From contig NC_065539.1 in assembly GCF_932294415.1 (NCBI RefSeq), positions 35,958,001 through 36,022,000 on the forward strand: a stretch of DNA of 64,000 nucleotides, written 5' to 3'. The notes beneath the pieces were generated by a model. That model ran no database searches. It was given only the letters and a program-made list of their open reading frames with translations, and was not told where the DNA came from. Every line of letters starts with the position of its first letter. Position 1 is the first letter of the stretch. Source of the DNA: Quercus robur. Taxonomy: Eukaryota > Streptophyta > Magnoliopsida > Fagales > Fagaceae. Positions 11,120-22,300 of this stretch are shown here, one piece after another. Both the position numbers and the translations under genes were made by a program.

Positions 11120-11191
11120 CTGGGACGAAAAAATTTGAACCTCTGAATACTGGGACCAAAACCCGTTACCTTACCACTTGGCCACGCCCCA
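11120..11191 (-). pseudogene. trnQ-UUG: Plastid-type tRNA-Gln (UUG), nuclear copy
   Basis: The 72-nt complement begins TGGGGCGTGGCCAAG and has the anticodon loop TTTTGGT and an acceptor tail ending CGTCCCA(G). Substitutions in the T arm (TTCAAATTTTTTC against the usual TTCGAATCCTTCC) suggest decay. It is probably not functional in the nucleus. Confidence 0.85.
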
Positions 11192-11550
11192 ATTTTTATT
11201 TCTATTCAACATTAATAAAGACTGATATTGATAGTAGTTCTTCGTCAATTCTAGTCCAAATCTATATAGAATAGATTAGATTTTTGCTAGGATTTTGAGA
11301 CATTTAGATAGAGAATGAAACGACATTTATTGATCATTACTTACAATTCAATTAAGATATTGTATGAAAGTATGATTTTGTCTATTCTCTTTTGATTTGA
11401 GAATTGAAGGGTTTTTTATTTGGTTGATTCAAAAAAATAATAATAAGATTATAATAACTCATATTAAGAACTCATCATATTAATAACTCAATCAAAATAA
11501 ATACAATTATCTTCAAGAACAAAGAATTTTTATTTTTATTTTTATTTTTT

Positions 11551-11736
11551 ATGCTTAATATCTTTAGTTAGATCTGTATTTGACTTAATTCTGCTCTTTC
11601 TTCAAGTAGTTTTTTCTTCTCAAAATTGCTTGAGTCTTATGCTTTTTTGAATCCAATAGTAGGTTTTATGCTAGTAATACCTTTGCTCTTTTTTCTCTTA
11701 GCTTTTGTTTGGCAAGTTGCTGTAAGTTTTCAATGA
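11551..11736 (+). pseudogene. psbK: psbK remnant (photosystem II protein K)
   Basis: The 61-codon length is that of psbK, including the hydrophobic C-terminal half [16 protein letters not shown]. In-frame TAG (codon 7) and TGA (codon 11) truncate it. The plastid protein is a small one-helix subunit of photosystem II; this nuclear copy is non-functional. Confidence 0.88.
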
Positions 11737-12141
11737 GATCTTTAATACAGTCCTAGAAAAATTCATGATTTATTCTAAAAAAAAATTCTTACAATTCATA
11801 AGATCAGATAAGTCTTATATTATAACCCTTCAATTCAAATAAAGAAATTCTTGGATCGCCACAATAAGTCTGGGCTCCCCCCAGATCCTCATTTAGACCC
11901 CTTTTTTACAATGAAAGAACCTAGTAAATTCCTCTGCAATATCTAATTGTGGGTATGAAAAAGCTTTTGGTAATGAAAGACTTGACTCTTATGACAAATG
12001 AATTTATGAAAATTCTTTTTTTTTCTATAGATTTAGAAAAACAATTTTGTGGTGTCAAAATAAGGTATGTGGTATAAAAGTGGAGAATCTATTATATTTT
12101 TTTCAAAAAAAAAAAAAAAAGAAGATCTTGGAGATTGTGTA

Positions 12142-12252
12142 ATGCTTACTCTTAAACAATTTGTTTACACAATAGTGGTATTCTTTGTTCCTCTCTTTAC
12201 CTTCGGATTCCTATCTAATGATCTAGGACGGAATCTTGGACGTGAAGAGTGA
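12142..12252 (+). pseudogene. psbI: psbI copy (photosystem II protein I), frame open
   Basis: ATG at 12142 opens a 36-residue frame, the normal psbI length, starting [16 protein letters not shown] and ending [15 protein letters not shown]. The plastid version is a one-helix photosystem II subunit. The frame is still open but carries several substitutions (for example P to L twice near the C-terminus), and it has plastid rather than nuclear expression signals and no transit peptide. I call it a non-functional transferred copy; expression is not excluded. Confidence 0.85.
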
Positions 12253-12427
12253 AGAATAAAAAATAACAATAAAGTTTCTGTTTTCCTTTCTTGATTTTAA
12301 AATGTTCTTAGGATTTTATTTTTTCCACATTTTTAACTATTAATTAATATTAATTAAAAGGGAAAAAAAAGACTCGTTGAAAGAGAAATTGAAAGATAAA
12401 GAAAAAATACTAAGTCATTGACTAAAG

Positions 12428-12515
12428 CGGAAAGAGAGGGTTTCAAACCCTCGGTACGAAAAACCCATACAATGGATTAGCAATCTGATGCTTTAGTCCA
12501 CTCAGCCATCTCCCC
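12428..12515 (-). pseudogene. trnS-GCU: Plastid-type tRNA-Ser (GCU), nuclear copy
   Basis: The 88-nt complement begins GGGGAGATGGCTGAGTGG, has the anticodon region ATTGCTAAT and the long class II variable arm, and ends TTTCCG. The acceptor stem and T loop have changes relative to the usual plastid sequence. Confidence 0.85.
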
Positions 12516-13237
12516 CAATTGGAAAAGGATAATTACAAAATTATATTACACAAAAATAGTAAGGCTTGAAAAATGGCCCTCTCTTTATACCTCTTTATTA
12601 TTCAGTATATAATTATTATATAGATATCTAATTATAGAGACATAGAAAAATATAAAAAATATAGAAAATAAAAATCAGTGATTTCATTTAGCTAAAGTAA
12701 GGGCTCGAAAGCGATATCTCAACTCCACTATTCCAATGAATATAAATTTAGATATATAACCACCTAATGTCCCAAGAATATTATATATTATATAAACTAT
12801 AAACTATAAATTATATAGCAATGAATTTCTTATATAAAAAAAATTATAGAATTAATAAATAGTAAATAGAAAGTAATAATAAATATATAAATTAAAATTA
12901 AATAAATAATAAAAAAAAGAGTACCTCTTTGCTTTCGTCTGCAAGATCTTTTTTTACTTTTACTTCCACAACCCGGCCCTTGGTCCTGATTAGGCCAGGT
13001 TTTTCATTTTTGTTCCAATGAATCATAGAAAAAAAATGATTGTTGTTGTTTCAAGAACAATCATAATAAATGCAATTTCTATTCCTATTATACATAATAG
13101 AATAGAATCTAAGTGTCATTTCTTAATTATTTTATTCTTTTTTTTTTCCCATTTACTTTACTGGAATTAAAAAAAAAAAAAAAAAAAAGTAGAACCATAT
13201 ATTCTTGCACAATTTATGTTATGGCATACGTCTTTTC

Positions 13238-13276
<39 letters not shown>

Positions 13277-13656
13277 CAAGATGTATCCATCTCATTTAAA
13301 TAACTAAAAAAAGCGTGTTTTTTTAGTTATTTAAATAAATCCTCCTTCCTCAATCTCATTAGTCTCCTTGGCCGAAGCATGTCAATGCTCTAATTTTCAT
13401 GATTCTTTTCTGATCCTATCGTCTTAATTATGACCCATTTTTTTGTTCGACAAAAGATCCATTTATATACTATAATCACATTGTACCCAACCTCTAGGAT
13501 AGTTTTTTGTGCAAAAACAAGCCGGACTTATATCTCGCAAAAATACAATAGTTCCAAGTCAAGTTTTTTTGTGCAGAATATGAGGTTAGATTTGTGGTGC
13601 AAGTTTTGGAACATAAACAACTTAGGGTTAGCTTTAGTGTGAAAACAAACTACCTT

Positions 13657-13926
13657 ATTTCGGTTGTGTTTGAAATTAGAGTTTAAAGTCAGCTTATTTT
13701 ACTATTAAGCTTATTTTTTGCTACTATTCATGAGTCCCACATCACTTTTTGGTACTATTCATGGATCCTAAAACACTTTTTGGTACTATTTATGGATCTC
13801 ATTATATTATTTCAGCTAGTTTTTACCTTTATTTAAAGTACTTTCAACAAAAAGTTTTCAATATCAATTTTTAGTTTCAATAAAAAGTTTTCAGTTTCAA
13901 CTAAATAAACTGTTTCTAAACGGACT
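13657..13926. mobile_element. Probable MITE with repeated CACTTTTTGGTACTATT
   Basis: The right end (complement GTCCGTTTAGAAACAGTTTA) resembles TIR-type MITE termini, and the left end TTGTGTTTGAAATTAGAGTTT is a weak inverse match. Inside is a direct repeat of CACTTTTTGGTACTATT(C/T)ATGGATC. No target duplication was resolved. Confidence 0.4.
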
Positions 13927-13929
13927 CGA

Positions 13930-14787
13930 AGATGGGAAAATTATTATATTGGGTAACTAGGTATAAACTATTTATATAAATAGGTAATAAATTGCCAAGT
14001 ATAGAACTATATACCCGATACATTTTAAGATCTAACTCAAAGCCTGCACAACTTAGACCATAATTTGGAAGTCTCCCACAATATTGCAAAATAAATAAGT
14101 TGAGGTTTCTAATATCTCATGACATCTATGAGTTATTTTGATCAAAACTCTTAATTAGCATTTTGTGGGTCACCCTGAAGGGTTTTCTTATGGAAAATGA
14201 AAATTGGTAGGACTTAAAAAAAACAATTTCTCTATATTTTTTTTTTCTCTCACCTCTTTTCTTCTAACCAAAAAAAAAAAATATATTTTTTTTTTCTTCC
14301 CTTTCCATCGTCTCCTTTGACTAAACATAATTCTTGACCTATTAGTCCATGTATTATACGGTAAGAGGTAAATTTTACACATGCAACTCTAAAATTTCTC
14401 ACATAAGTTCATATAAAATTGTATAAATTAAAATTATTATTATTGTAACTATATAAATTTACACAATTACTATTCACATTCACATTTATTTTTATAACAT
14501 TTGTTTATTATATACACAAAAAAGAGAGATAAATGATTTGAGAGAGTAAAAAAAAATTGATAAAAATAAGTATTTTAATAAAATATATAATATAAGATAA
14601 ATAATATAATGTGAACTATTCTAAAAAAATAGAAAAAATATATGATTACGTTAAAATATATAAAAAAATTTAGAATGAATATTCCAATAAAAACTAATTA
14701 CACCTGGCTTTCTTAGGTGTCCCAAAAAAAAAAAAAAAAAAGACCCCGGATGGATTGATTTAAAATTTGAAAACATAAAAAAAATGG
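13930..14787. other. AT-rich upstream region of the MOS2-type gene
   Basis: Mostly A/T runs with no coding signal. The 5' untranslated region of the next gene probably begins near 14800 (CTCTC-rich stretch at 14835-14865). Confidence 0.5.
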
Positions 14788-14957
14788 GGTGTGGCACGAA
14801 ATTACCAGTCGAAGCCACCGCCCTGCCTACTCCTCTCTGGTATCTCTCTCTCTTTCTCTCGTTTCTCTTATTCAGTCACACCGATTGACGGCAGAAGGGC
14901 TGTTCCGATTACCACCCGTGATCTTCACACCGATTGACCTAGTTGATTTCGAAGAAG

Positions 14958-16256
14958 ATGATGAAATTCTCTCTGCAATCCAAAAAGCCCTCTTCTTCTG
15001 TAAAACCTAAACCCATTATCAAACCCTCCGAAGATTCCAAGCAAGTTCAATTCATTACCGAATTCGACGCCTCTTCCAAAACCACCCAACCCAAAAGACC
15101 CATTCCAGTAATCGCTCCCATCGAGAACGAATGGAGACCTCACAAACGCATGAAGAATCTCGAACTCCCGATCTCCTCTTCCGCCGCCGCCGCCGCGCCG
15201 CCACTCTCCTTCGAGGCCGCGGCACCTGACACCCTCGATGACAAGACTACCATATCCTACGGCCTCACTATCCGCAACAACAAAACCCCAAAATCCGAAT
15301 CCAATGGCGGTGGCGTCCACGAACAAGAACTGCCACCTCCGCCTCCGCCTCCGCCTCCGCCTCGATCGGGTGTGGAGAACATGATGCTACAGAAGCTGAG
15401 GGATGATTTGCAGAGGTTACCTGAAGATAATGGTTTTCAAGAGTTTGATGATACGCCGGTTGAGGGTTTCGGCAAGGCTTTGCTCGCCGGATACGGATGG
15501 AAAGAAGGGAGAGGGATTGGTAAGAACGCTAAAGAGGATGTGGAAATTGTTGTACAGAAGAGACACACTGGGAAGCACGGGTTAGGGTTTGTCGAGAAGG
15601 TGGACGAACCATTTAGGTTTTCTGTTGGGAAAATTGTTAGAGTAATTGCAGGGAGAGATGTGGGTTTGAAGGGTCGAATCGTTAAGGTCTTGGAGAGTAA
15701 GTCTGAGGTTGTTTTGGAGCTCTCTAAGAGTGAAGAGAAAGTGCAAGTTCGACTCGAACATCTTGCTGAATTGGGGTCTAAAGAAGAGGAGATTTGCTTG
15801 AAAAAATTGAGAGAAGCAGCATCAAATTCGAAAAAGAGGAAGATGGAGACAACCACAACGACAACGACAAAGACCACTAGCATTAAGGCTTCTTGGCTTA
15901 AGAGTCACATTCGGGTTAGGATAATTAGCAAGGATTTGAAAGGGGGAAGATTGTACTTGAAGAAAGGGGAGGTTGTGGATGTAGTTGGACCGAGAATGTG
16001 TGATGTATCGATGGATGAGAGTAGGGAGTTAATCCAAGGTGTGTCACAAGACTTTCTTGAGACTGCACTGCCTCGCCGTGGGGGACCTGTTTTGGTTTTG
16101 TATGGTAAGCATGAGGGTGTGTTTGGAAGTCTTGTTAGCAAGGATTTGGAACAAGAAACTGCTGTGGTTCAGGATGGCAATAACCATGACTATGTAAATG
16201 TGCGGCTTGATCAAATTGCTGAGTATATTGGGGATCCCACCTACCTCGGATATTGA
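14958..16256 (+). CDS. MOS2: MOS2-type G-patch and KOW-domain RNA-binding protein
   Basis: This is an intronless gene of 432 codons from the first ATG at 14958; 14943 is a TTG in the same frame and not a start. The protein begins MMKFSLQSKK. It has a low-complexity region with an alanine run and ten prolines near residues 126-135 (GCCTCC-type repeats at 15337-15362). A G-patch lies at about 168-212 (EGFGKALLAGYGWKEGRGIG), a KOW domain at about 223-275 (VGKIVRVIAGRDVGLKGRIV), a threonine run, and a second KOW-type region at about 315-425 ending YIGDPTYLGY. This is the architecture of Arabidopsis MOS2, a nuclear RNA-binding protein needed for innate immune signalling and reported in pri-miRNA processing and splicing. 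Length and C-terminus fit an intact gene. A fragment of its 5' end recurs at 37927-38083. Confidence 0.93.
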   Translation: MMKFSLQSKKPSSSVKPKPIIKPSEDSKQVQFITEFDASSKTTQPKRPIPVIAPIENEWRPHKRMKNLELPISSSAAAAAPPLSFEAAAPDTLDDKTTISYGLTIRNNKTPKSESNGGGVHEQELPPPPPPPPPPRSGVENMMLQKLRDDLQRLPEDNGFQEFDDTPVEGFGKALLAGYGWKEGRGIGKNAKEDVEIVVQKRHTGKHGLGFVEKVDEPFRFSVGKIVRVIAGRDVGLKGRIVKVLESKSEVVLELSKSEEKVQVRLEHLAELGSKEEEICLKKLREAASNSKKRKMETTTTTTTKTTSIKASWLKSHIRVRIISKDLKGGRLYLKKGEVVDVVGPRMCDVSMDESRELIQGVSQDFLETALPRRGGPVLVLYGKHEGVFGSLVSKDLEQETAVVQDGNNHDYVNVRLDQIAEYIGDPTYLGY

Positions 16257-16298
16257 TATGTTATTAGTTCAAACAATTTTCGTTATCAAAATCCTATT

Positions 16299-17071
16299 CC
16301 TGTTGAAGGTAATGGTTTACTGATCAGTTGCAACAATCTAGTTAATTTAGTTGCTCTGTGTTATTGTGGCCTATACTAAGAAAATTTTAACGTTTTCTCC
16401 ACCAGGGAAATCCAAGGATGAAGCGATGAGTGATTATATCACCAAGGTTAAACAGTTGCTGGAAGAAGCTGCCGCATCTGCTTGATATCTTGTTGATGTC
16501 TGTGTTCAAATGTTTAAATTGAATGGAAAATAATGTTCTGTAGTTTTCAAACTGGTAATGAGTTATTTCTGAATGGTGTGAATGAATCAGGTTTATCAGG
16601 TACTTCTACTAGATGTGGTTATGGCAATTGTACTCGTACTAAGTATGTTTCTTTTGATTGTAAATTATGTCTAGTCAAATCCTTGAAACCCACTACAGTT
16701 CCTGCTTTAACAAAGCTTTGGTTTAGCTCGAGCTGTTTTGTTTCTGCTTGAATTTATATAAGTGAGTGGGCTGTCCAGGTTGGGCAGCATAGACCTCTCA
16801 GTTCATTAGACTACAGTAGTCTTCTTCACTCCCACTTTGCTCTGTCCCTCAAGTTGAATATTCCAGGACGGCCTGCAAATCAGATATAAAAAGGCCATGA
16901 CTTTTTTTATAACGCAACATGAGTACAAAGACTAACAATGAGTTAATATGAGCGTACAATTTGGCTCAGGTACTTACTGGTGTTCACTGGTCCATAGAGA
17001 ATAAGCTTGTTTTCGTTTGTCGTATTCTCTGGCAGGGTCTTGGCTTTCTCTGCATGCTCTTCAAATTCCTC
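16299..17071. pseudogene. Acyl-CoA-binding protein (ACBP) pseudogene split by an inversion
   Basis: Parts of one small ACBP gene lie on opposite strands. Minus strand: exon 2 at 17071-16978 (EEFEEHAEKAKTLPENTTNE..., donor GTAAGT) and exon 3 from 16872 (acceptor TTTGCAG; SRPGIFNLRDRAKW, then off-homology and a stop at 16826-16828). Plus strand: a VEG codon stretch with donor GTAATG at 16309, then the last exon 16406-16485 (acceptor CACCAG; GKSKDEAMSDYITKVKQLLE, ending AAASA and stop). Exon 2 joins LILYG directly to PVNTS, lacking the LYKQATVG octapeptide of the acyl-CoA site. Intact cytosolic ACBPs (~90 residues) carry acyl-CoA esters. The order and strands require an inversion plus loss of the exon 3/4 junction, so no protein can be made. 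It lies directly 3' of MOS2 and may share its transcript. Confidence 0.85.
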
Positions 17072-17079
17072 CTGCAATA

Positions 17080-17540
17080 ACCCCATTGTGGTCAGATTAG
17101 TGCAGTTTGATGCATGAATGCCAAGAGATTAATGAAACAGAAGTCCACCCTTTAACAATAATAGGCATAATGGAACTAAATTCCAGACAAAAGAAAAATG
17201 TTTACCAAACCAATTCCTCCATCTTGATGTAGCCAACCACACTTTTGGACATTATCCACAGAACCCCAAAACATAAAAGATTAAAGTCCAAAGTTCCATA
17301 GGCAATTTCATAATGCAGCAACAAATGTGCTACAGTCTCACTACTACTTTTGCAAATGCAGCAATGATTATAGCGAAGTAGATAGTTAATTAAAATATAT
17401 TGTAAAAGTAAAGATCAAAAAGCACCAGAATAGTAAAAATTTTAGAAAGTCACAAACCATCATTTGGGCCCAACCACAAGAACCATTTTGTAATTTTATT
17501 TATTGCGCAACTCGTTGTTGTGTATCATATGGTTTACTTT
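17080..17540. other. Spacer between ACBP and RecQ pseudogenes
   Basis: No gene is recognised. The first ACBP exon would be expected on the minus strand here, but I could not identify it. Confidence 0.4.
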
Positions 17541-17664
17541 ACAGGAGGCACATTGTTGCAGTCAGTGGGCTCATGACTTTCTCGACCTGACTATAAGATT
17601 CTTGGCATCCTCAAGACTTAGTTTCCTAATGTTCCTTTGGTTGCTTTGACTGTATGTCTTCATT

Positions 17665-17703
<39 letters not shown>

Positions 17704-18114
17704 TAATCATTAAAGAAAAATATCCAAAGTTTCAATTTCTAATTTCTAATATGCCGTTGTTTATGTAAGTTTATGTCTTTGTCATATGTTTTTCAGGCAA
17801 CTGCGACACAGAAGGTCCAAATTGATCTGATGGATATGCTGCACATTCCTAAATGTATTAAATTTGTCAGCACTGTCAATAGGCCGAATCTCTTTTATAT
17901 GGTACAGTTTTTAGTGGGTGTTTGTTTATATATTGCCTTCAATATTTCTGTATTAATAATTTATGAGATATCATTTTGTCTTGAACTATAGGTGCGGCAA
18001 AATTCATCAGTTGGTAAGGTGGTGATTGATGAAATTGCTGAATTCATCCAAGAATCTTATTCAAATAATGAGTCTGGGATAGTTTATTGCTTTTCTAGAA
18101 AGGAATGTGAACAG

Positions 18115-19840
18115 GTCTGTGTCTTCTACCTTTTCTTCCCTTCCAGTATTGTGTTCATTAACTGTTATAACTTGATTTGAAATTGTTTCTTACCTGTTTT
18201 ATATCAGATTATGAGGTGTTTTAGATAGCTTTTGTGCAAGTTGCTCATGTAAGATTTTTTATTGCCACAATTGTTAAAATAATGGTAAAACAAATATAAA
18301 TAATGAAATCTTGAAAGGATTGTGTTTTCAACAAAATTTAAGCAATTTGAATTGTTTAAATTTTATTAAATGCAAGTTCAAGATACCCTTTTTTTTCCTA
18401 CAGCTAATTAGTACTAGCTGATGACGTGTGGTGCATTTTGAAACATTTTGCAAGAAATTATCTTATGGTGATATGGTCCATGTATATTTAGGACAATTAG
18501 GATAGAAAATGGAAAGCAAAAGGGTAAAAACAAGGAGCCCTAGACTTCACCACCTTAGATTGATTGGAATCACCACCAAGCTTTAGAGAAACATCTTTAA
18601 TAAGTAATTTTATTCAAAATGCATTTCTCAAAATTATTCCTGAAGCCTTTTTTTAATAGGTTTCAGGAGTACATAAAACCATAATTACATTCCATAAAAT
18701 CCTAAACAATATTAATGCCTAAATTTTATTATTTTATTTCAAATAATAAAATTTGAAATAAATTTTGTTGCTCTCCTTGCGTCATTAGGGTTTGATGTTT
18801 AAGGGTTTTGGTAGGTTAATCAATAAAAAAAAACAAAGGATCTTGATGGGGCTATTGGTGTTAAAATGGTGAATTGAACGAGAAATAAAGAAAGATAAGT
18901 CCTAGGCAATAACACCAAGGTTTCCCAAGCAATCACACTCAGGAAGGAGCACTCAGCAAGGAGAAGGCAATGACACCATCAAAACATAAAATATATGCTA
19001 CTGAATTTTTATTAATTCAATCTCTTTATATCTCTCTTTTATTGAGTACATAAAAAGACTCTTTTATAGGTTGTTTCCGCTACTACTTCTAGAAGGACTA
19101 GAGCTTCTTTTTTGATAATTTGTTAGTTGGGGGAGGGAGGGATTTGAACCCTGGACGTTTCTGTTGGAACACTACAGTTGAGTTAGAAGGACTAGAACTT
19201 CTAAATAACCTTTTCCTAAAAACACTAGGACTCTTAATAATAAATAAAAGTAATTAAGAAGTTCTAAATCAATTAGGAAAAGGACACAAAACATAAAATA
19301 AGCCTCATTGGCCTTTGGCAGCCCATTAAGTAAAAATGAATTACAACCGAACAAACAACTTTCTGACCTAATGAAACTTAATACTAAGACAATAATATAA
19401 TAACTAAAATAGCCTATGAAAGGTGCCAAGAAGGCCTTACATCAAAACTAGGGCACAATTCTTGATAAAAAATAAAAGCCTTTTTGCTGTAAGCATCACA
19501 CTGGTTGGTCAGGTTTATGATGTTAAATTTGCCCACTCGTGTTTTGTTAGTGGAAGATATTTAGAGAATTCAAGTAAGAAGATTCAAAGAGAGGAGCTGA
19601 AAATCTTACTCAGCCCTTAGCCACTATATTCCACATATATTCGAGCTTTGATTACAAGGAATAGAGAATATTCTTGACAAAGACAGACAGTGGGGGACAC
19701 CTCATAAGTGACACCTTACCAAGAGGATATGCTAGACTCTTCTAGAAGAGTATCAGACACTTCTTTAAGAAGCTTCTAGAAGAGTACAATGCAATGGTAC
19801 TACTCATACAATGTTAGCTCTCTAATATTGTTTGATTGTC
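18115..19840. other. Repeat-rich gap in the RecQ pseudogene
   Basis: No helicase exon is recognised. A SINE-like insertion lies at 19109-19184. The stretch 18840-19080 resembles retrotransposon LTR or leader DNA, but I cannot place it. Confidence 0.4.
19109..19184 (-). mobile_element. Short tRNA-like SINE insertion
   Basis: The insert is flanked by an 18-base direct repeat AGAAGGACTAGAGCTTCT / AGAAGGACTAGAACTTCT (19091-19108 and 19185-19202, one mismatch). On the minus strand it has a B-box-like GGGTTCAAATCCC and ends in TATCAAAAAA, consistent with a SINE inserted by target-primed reverse transcription. Confidence 0.65.
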
Positions 19841-19849
19841 TAGTCTCTA

Positions 19850-22300
19850 GTGTTTCTCATGAGCCCACACTTTATTTGCTTTATTTACTTCGTTTGTTTT
19901 GATCAAGTCTTGCTATGGAATCAAAAGAGAGTATACAATTCAATTATTTATCCTCTGCTAATATGCTCTCTATTACTTCAATTTGTCTCAATGGAAGGAA
20001 CTATGCACAGTGGGCTTAAGCTATTGAGGCCTTTCTACTTGGAAGGAAAATTTTCACCATCTGACTAACGATCTACCTTCTACTACAAATATTAAGTAGC
20101 TTATTAGAAAGTTGAGAATGCACAGATTAGGAGTTCTTTATGGAACGACAGAGTTTAAGATAAGTTGTTGTTTATTCATTCACTGCAAAAAATTGTGTGG
20201 AAACAGGCTTAGGAACTGCATTCTAGTGTCAATAATTTTTTTTTTTAATTTTTTTTTTAAAGTAAGAAAGATGTTAATTGAAAAAGCTACTTTATGCAAA
20301 AAGTGCACAAAGCAGTCCAAAAATTACAAGGAAAAATAAAAAAGAATAAAGAAGAAAATTAATTACAAAAAAGGAGAGAACTTAGGAACAAAGGGAAGGA
20401 GTCACCAAATGTGAGTCCCCAATAATCTTAAATGCATTTATGATCTTCATTAGAATTACTTCTCCCATGCTCTAAATTATTTCTCTTTGGAAGATTATTG
20501 CATTTAATTTAAGGATATATGAGAAGAGTTCAATCTTTACAAGCTTATCTTTGCTGATGTTAAAACCATGTAAAAACAAAGAGATCATATGCATGTAGCT
20601 CAATTTTTTATTTTTTTCTAGTTTGTCTCTGGCCTTTGATCTAGTGAAGTCACAGATTATGGTAAGGACCTTCTTTGAGTGAAGCATTTGGTTGACTTAA
20701 GTAGACCTCCTTATGTGATTTTAATACAGTTACACTGACTCGTAATAAACCTGCCTTTGTCTCTATGGGGTGTGTTAGATTTTCTAGGTGTGGTCTTGGA
20801 GGACGTGGGGTCATGAGTAAGGGGAAGAAGGTTGTGGTAGAAGACTTGGTTCCCTAAAATGCACTTACTATCATTCTGAGCATCAGATGGTAGACTTCTG
20901 TTGGGATCTTTATGGGAAACCACTACTAACCAAGTTACTCTTGAAGAGGAGGAGAATGCTTAAGTGTCTCCTATACTGACCTCAACCACCAGCATACTTT
21001 CCATTCTTGGGGAAGAGTAGTCACATTTTGTCTCTGCAATTTCATTTTTTTGTGTCTTTTGCTACTACTCCAGTTCAGATAAATACTCCCATTGCTTGTC
21101 TTGCCACCCAAGAACCCTATGTCATTGAATTGGGTGAGATTAATCATATGACTGGGATTTTTTATATCTTGAGCAACTAACTAGTCTTTTTTGCACTACT
21201 TTGGTAGATGGCTCTGCCAGTTATGTTTCTGGTTTGGAAATATTAACCTTACTTCCACTTTTTCACGATCTTCAGTCCTATATTTTCCTTAATTTACATT
21301 TAGTCTCATTTTTGTAAGTAAACTGGTGTTGCAATATTCTTACCTTTGTATTGCATCTTTTATGATCTCTCACGGTTAGATGACGGTTAGATTGGTGGCA
21401 GACTTTATTATCTTGATTTATGCAACTCTTCCTGTTCAAGTACCCTTTATTCATCCGTTTCTTCCCTTTAGCATCATTGTCTTCTCAGTCATCCTTCTCT
21501 TTAGATCCTGAAGCTGTTAGTTCCTTCATGTCATCAAGTTGTGTCCATGCAATGTGAAGCGTTTTAATTGAGGAAGCATCATAGATTGTCCTTTGTGTCT
21601 AAGAGTGAGTTGTGTCAATAATTTTTTTCACTTAGTACATCAGATATTTGGGTTCCAAAAAGGCAATGAGGGTCCCATCATATTCTCTTTGTATACGTCT
21701 TGTGCACTTGGGCTATGCCTGTTTTTCTTTAATGAAATTTAGTTTTACTTATATATATATAAAAAATAAAAACATCAAAAATAAATAAAAGATTCCCATC
21801 ATATTTGGGCTTTAGGTATTTTGTAATTTTTTTTGATACTTCAATTTGTATCTTTATATTTGATAATGTGCGTTTATATTTGATGCAATTTTTTTTCTCA
21901 ATTTCTTGATGGTCACGGCATGCAATGCATAATTCATTTATATGTTTACATACAATGAAATGGTGTGCAAAAGTGTAAGTTGAGACATTTTTTGGAGAAT
22001 ACCTGTGCACTTTTATTCCATGGTAGTTTTCCAAAATCATATTGGAGTGATGCAGTGCCAACAGCCTCTTATCTTATCAATTGCATGCCTTCCGTTGGCC
22101 TTGGTGCTTATATCCCAAGTATTATCTTGTCTCCTGGTAAACTAAAGTCTTGTTCCATTTATCTCCTAAGCTTTTTGGGTGTATTTTCTATTTTCACATC
22201 TTAGGTCTAGGAGATGATAAACTTGATCCTAGATCTCTTAGTGTATTTTTCCTAGGTACTCTTGTACTTAGAAGGGATACAAGTGTTATTCCCTTACTCT
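19850..22300 (+). mobile_element. Degenerate Copia retrotransposon body
   Basis: On the plus strand, scattered frames match Copia polyprotein segments in order. A gag-like NGRNYAQWA segment lies near 19995-20030. The protease/GAG-pre-integrase region is near 21120-21230 (NHMTGIF, where DHMTG is usual, and later DGSASYVSGL). Integrase is at about 21990-22110 (CALLFHGSFPKSYWSDAVPT, SYLINCMPSV). Many stops and frameshifts are present, and no LTR pair was recognised. It fills the gap where RecQ helicase exons are missing. Confidence 0.72.

Larger units (their letters stand above)
10400..13490. other. Nuclear insertion of plastid DNA: trnQ-psbK-psbI-trnS segment
   Basis: The order and orientation trnQ-UUG (-), psbK (+), psbI (+), trnS-GCU (-) are exactly those of angiosperm plastomes. 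Flanking DNA resembles the rps16-trnQ spacer on the left and the trnS-trnG spacer on the right (for example CAAAAGATCCATTTATATAC at about 13452). The copy is decayed: psbK has two internal stops and the tRNAs have substitutions. It is therefore a nuclear plastid transfer. The ends are approximate. Poly-A/T runs at 13165-13190 and 13237-13274 probably expanded after transfer. Confidence 0.85.

Noticed and set aside
14943-14957. Upstream start at 14943 for MOS2
   Set aside because: The codon is TTG; the first ATG in frame is 14958.
14925-15883. Long minus-strand open frames opposite the MOS2 gene (14925-15326, 15437-15883)
   Set aside because: They are complements of the well-supported MOS2 frame, with glycine- or valine-rich low-complexity translations and no domains.
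17773-18180. Two small plus-strand genes at 17773-17991 and 17992-18180
   Set aside because: They are RecQ exons with intron read-through; both splice sites are visible.
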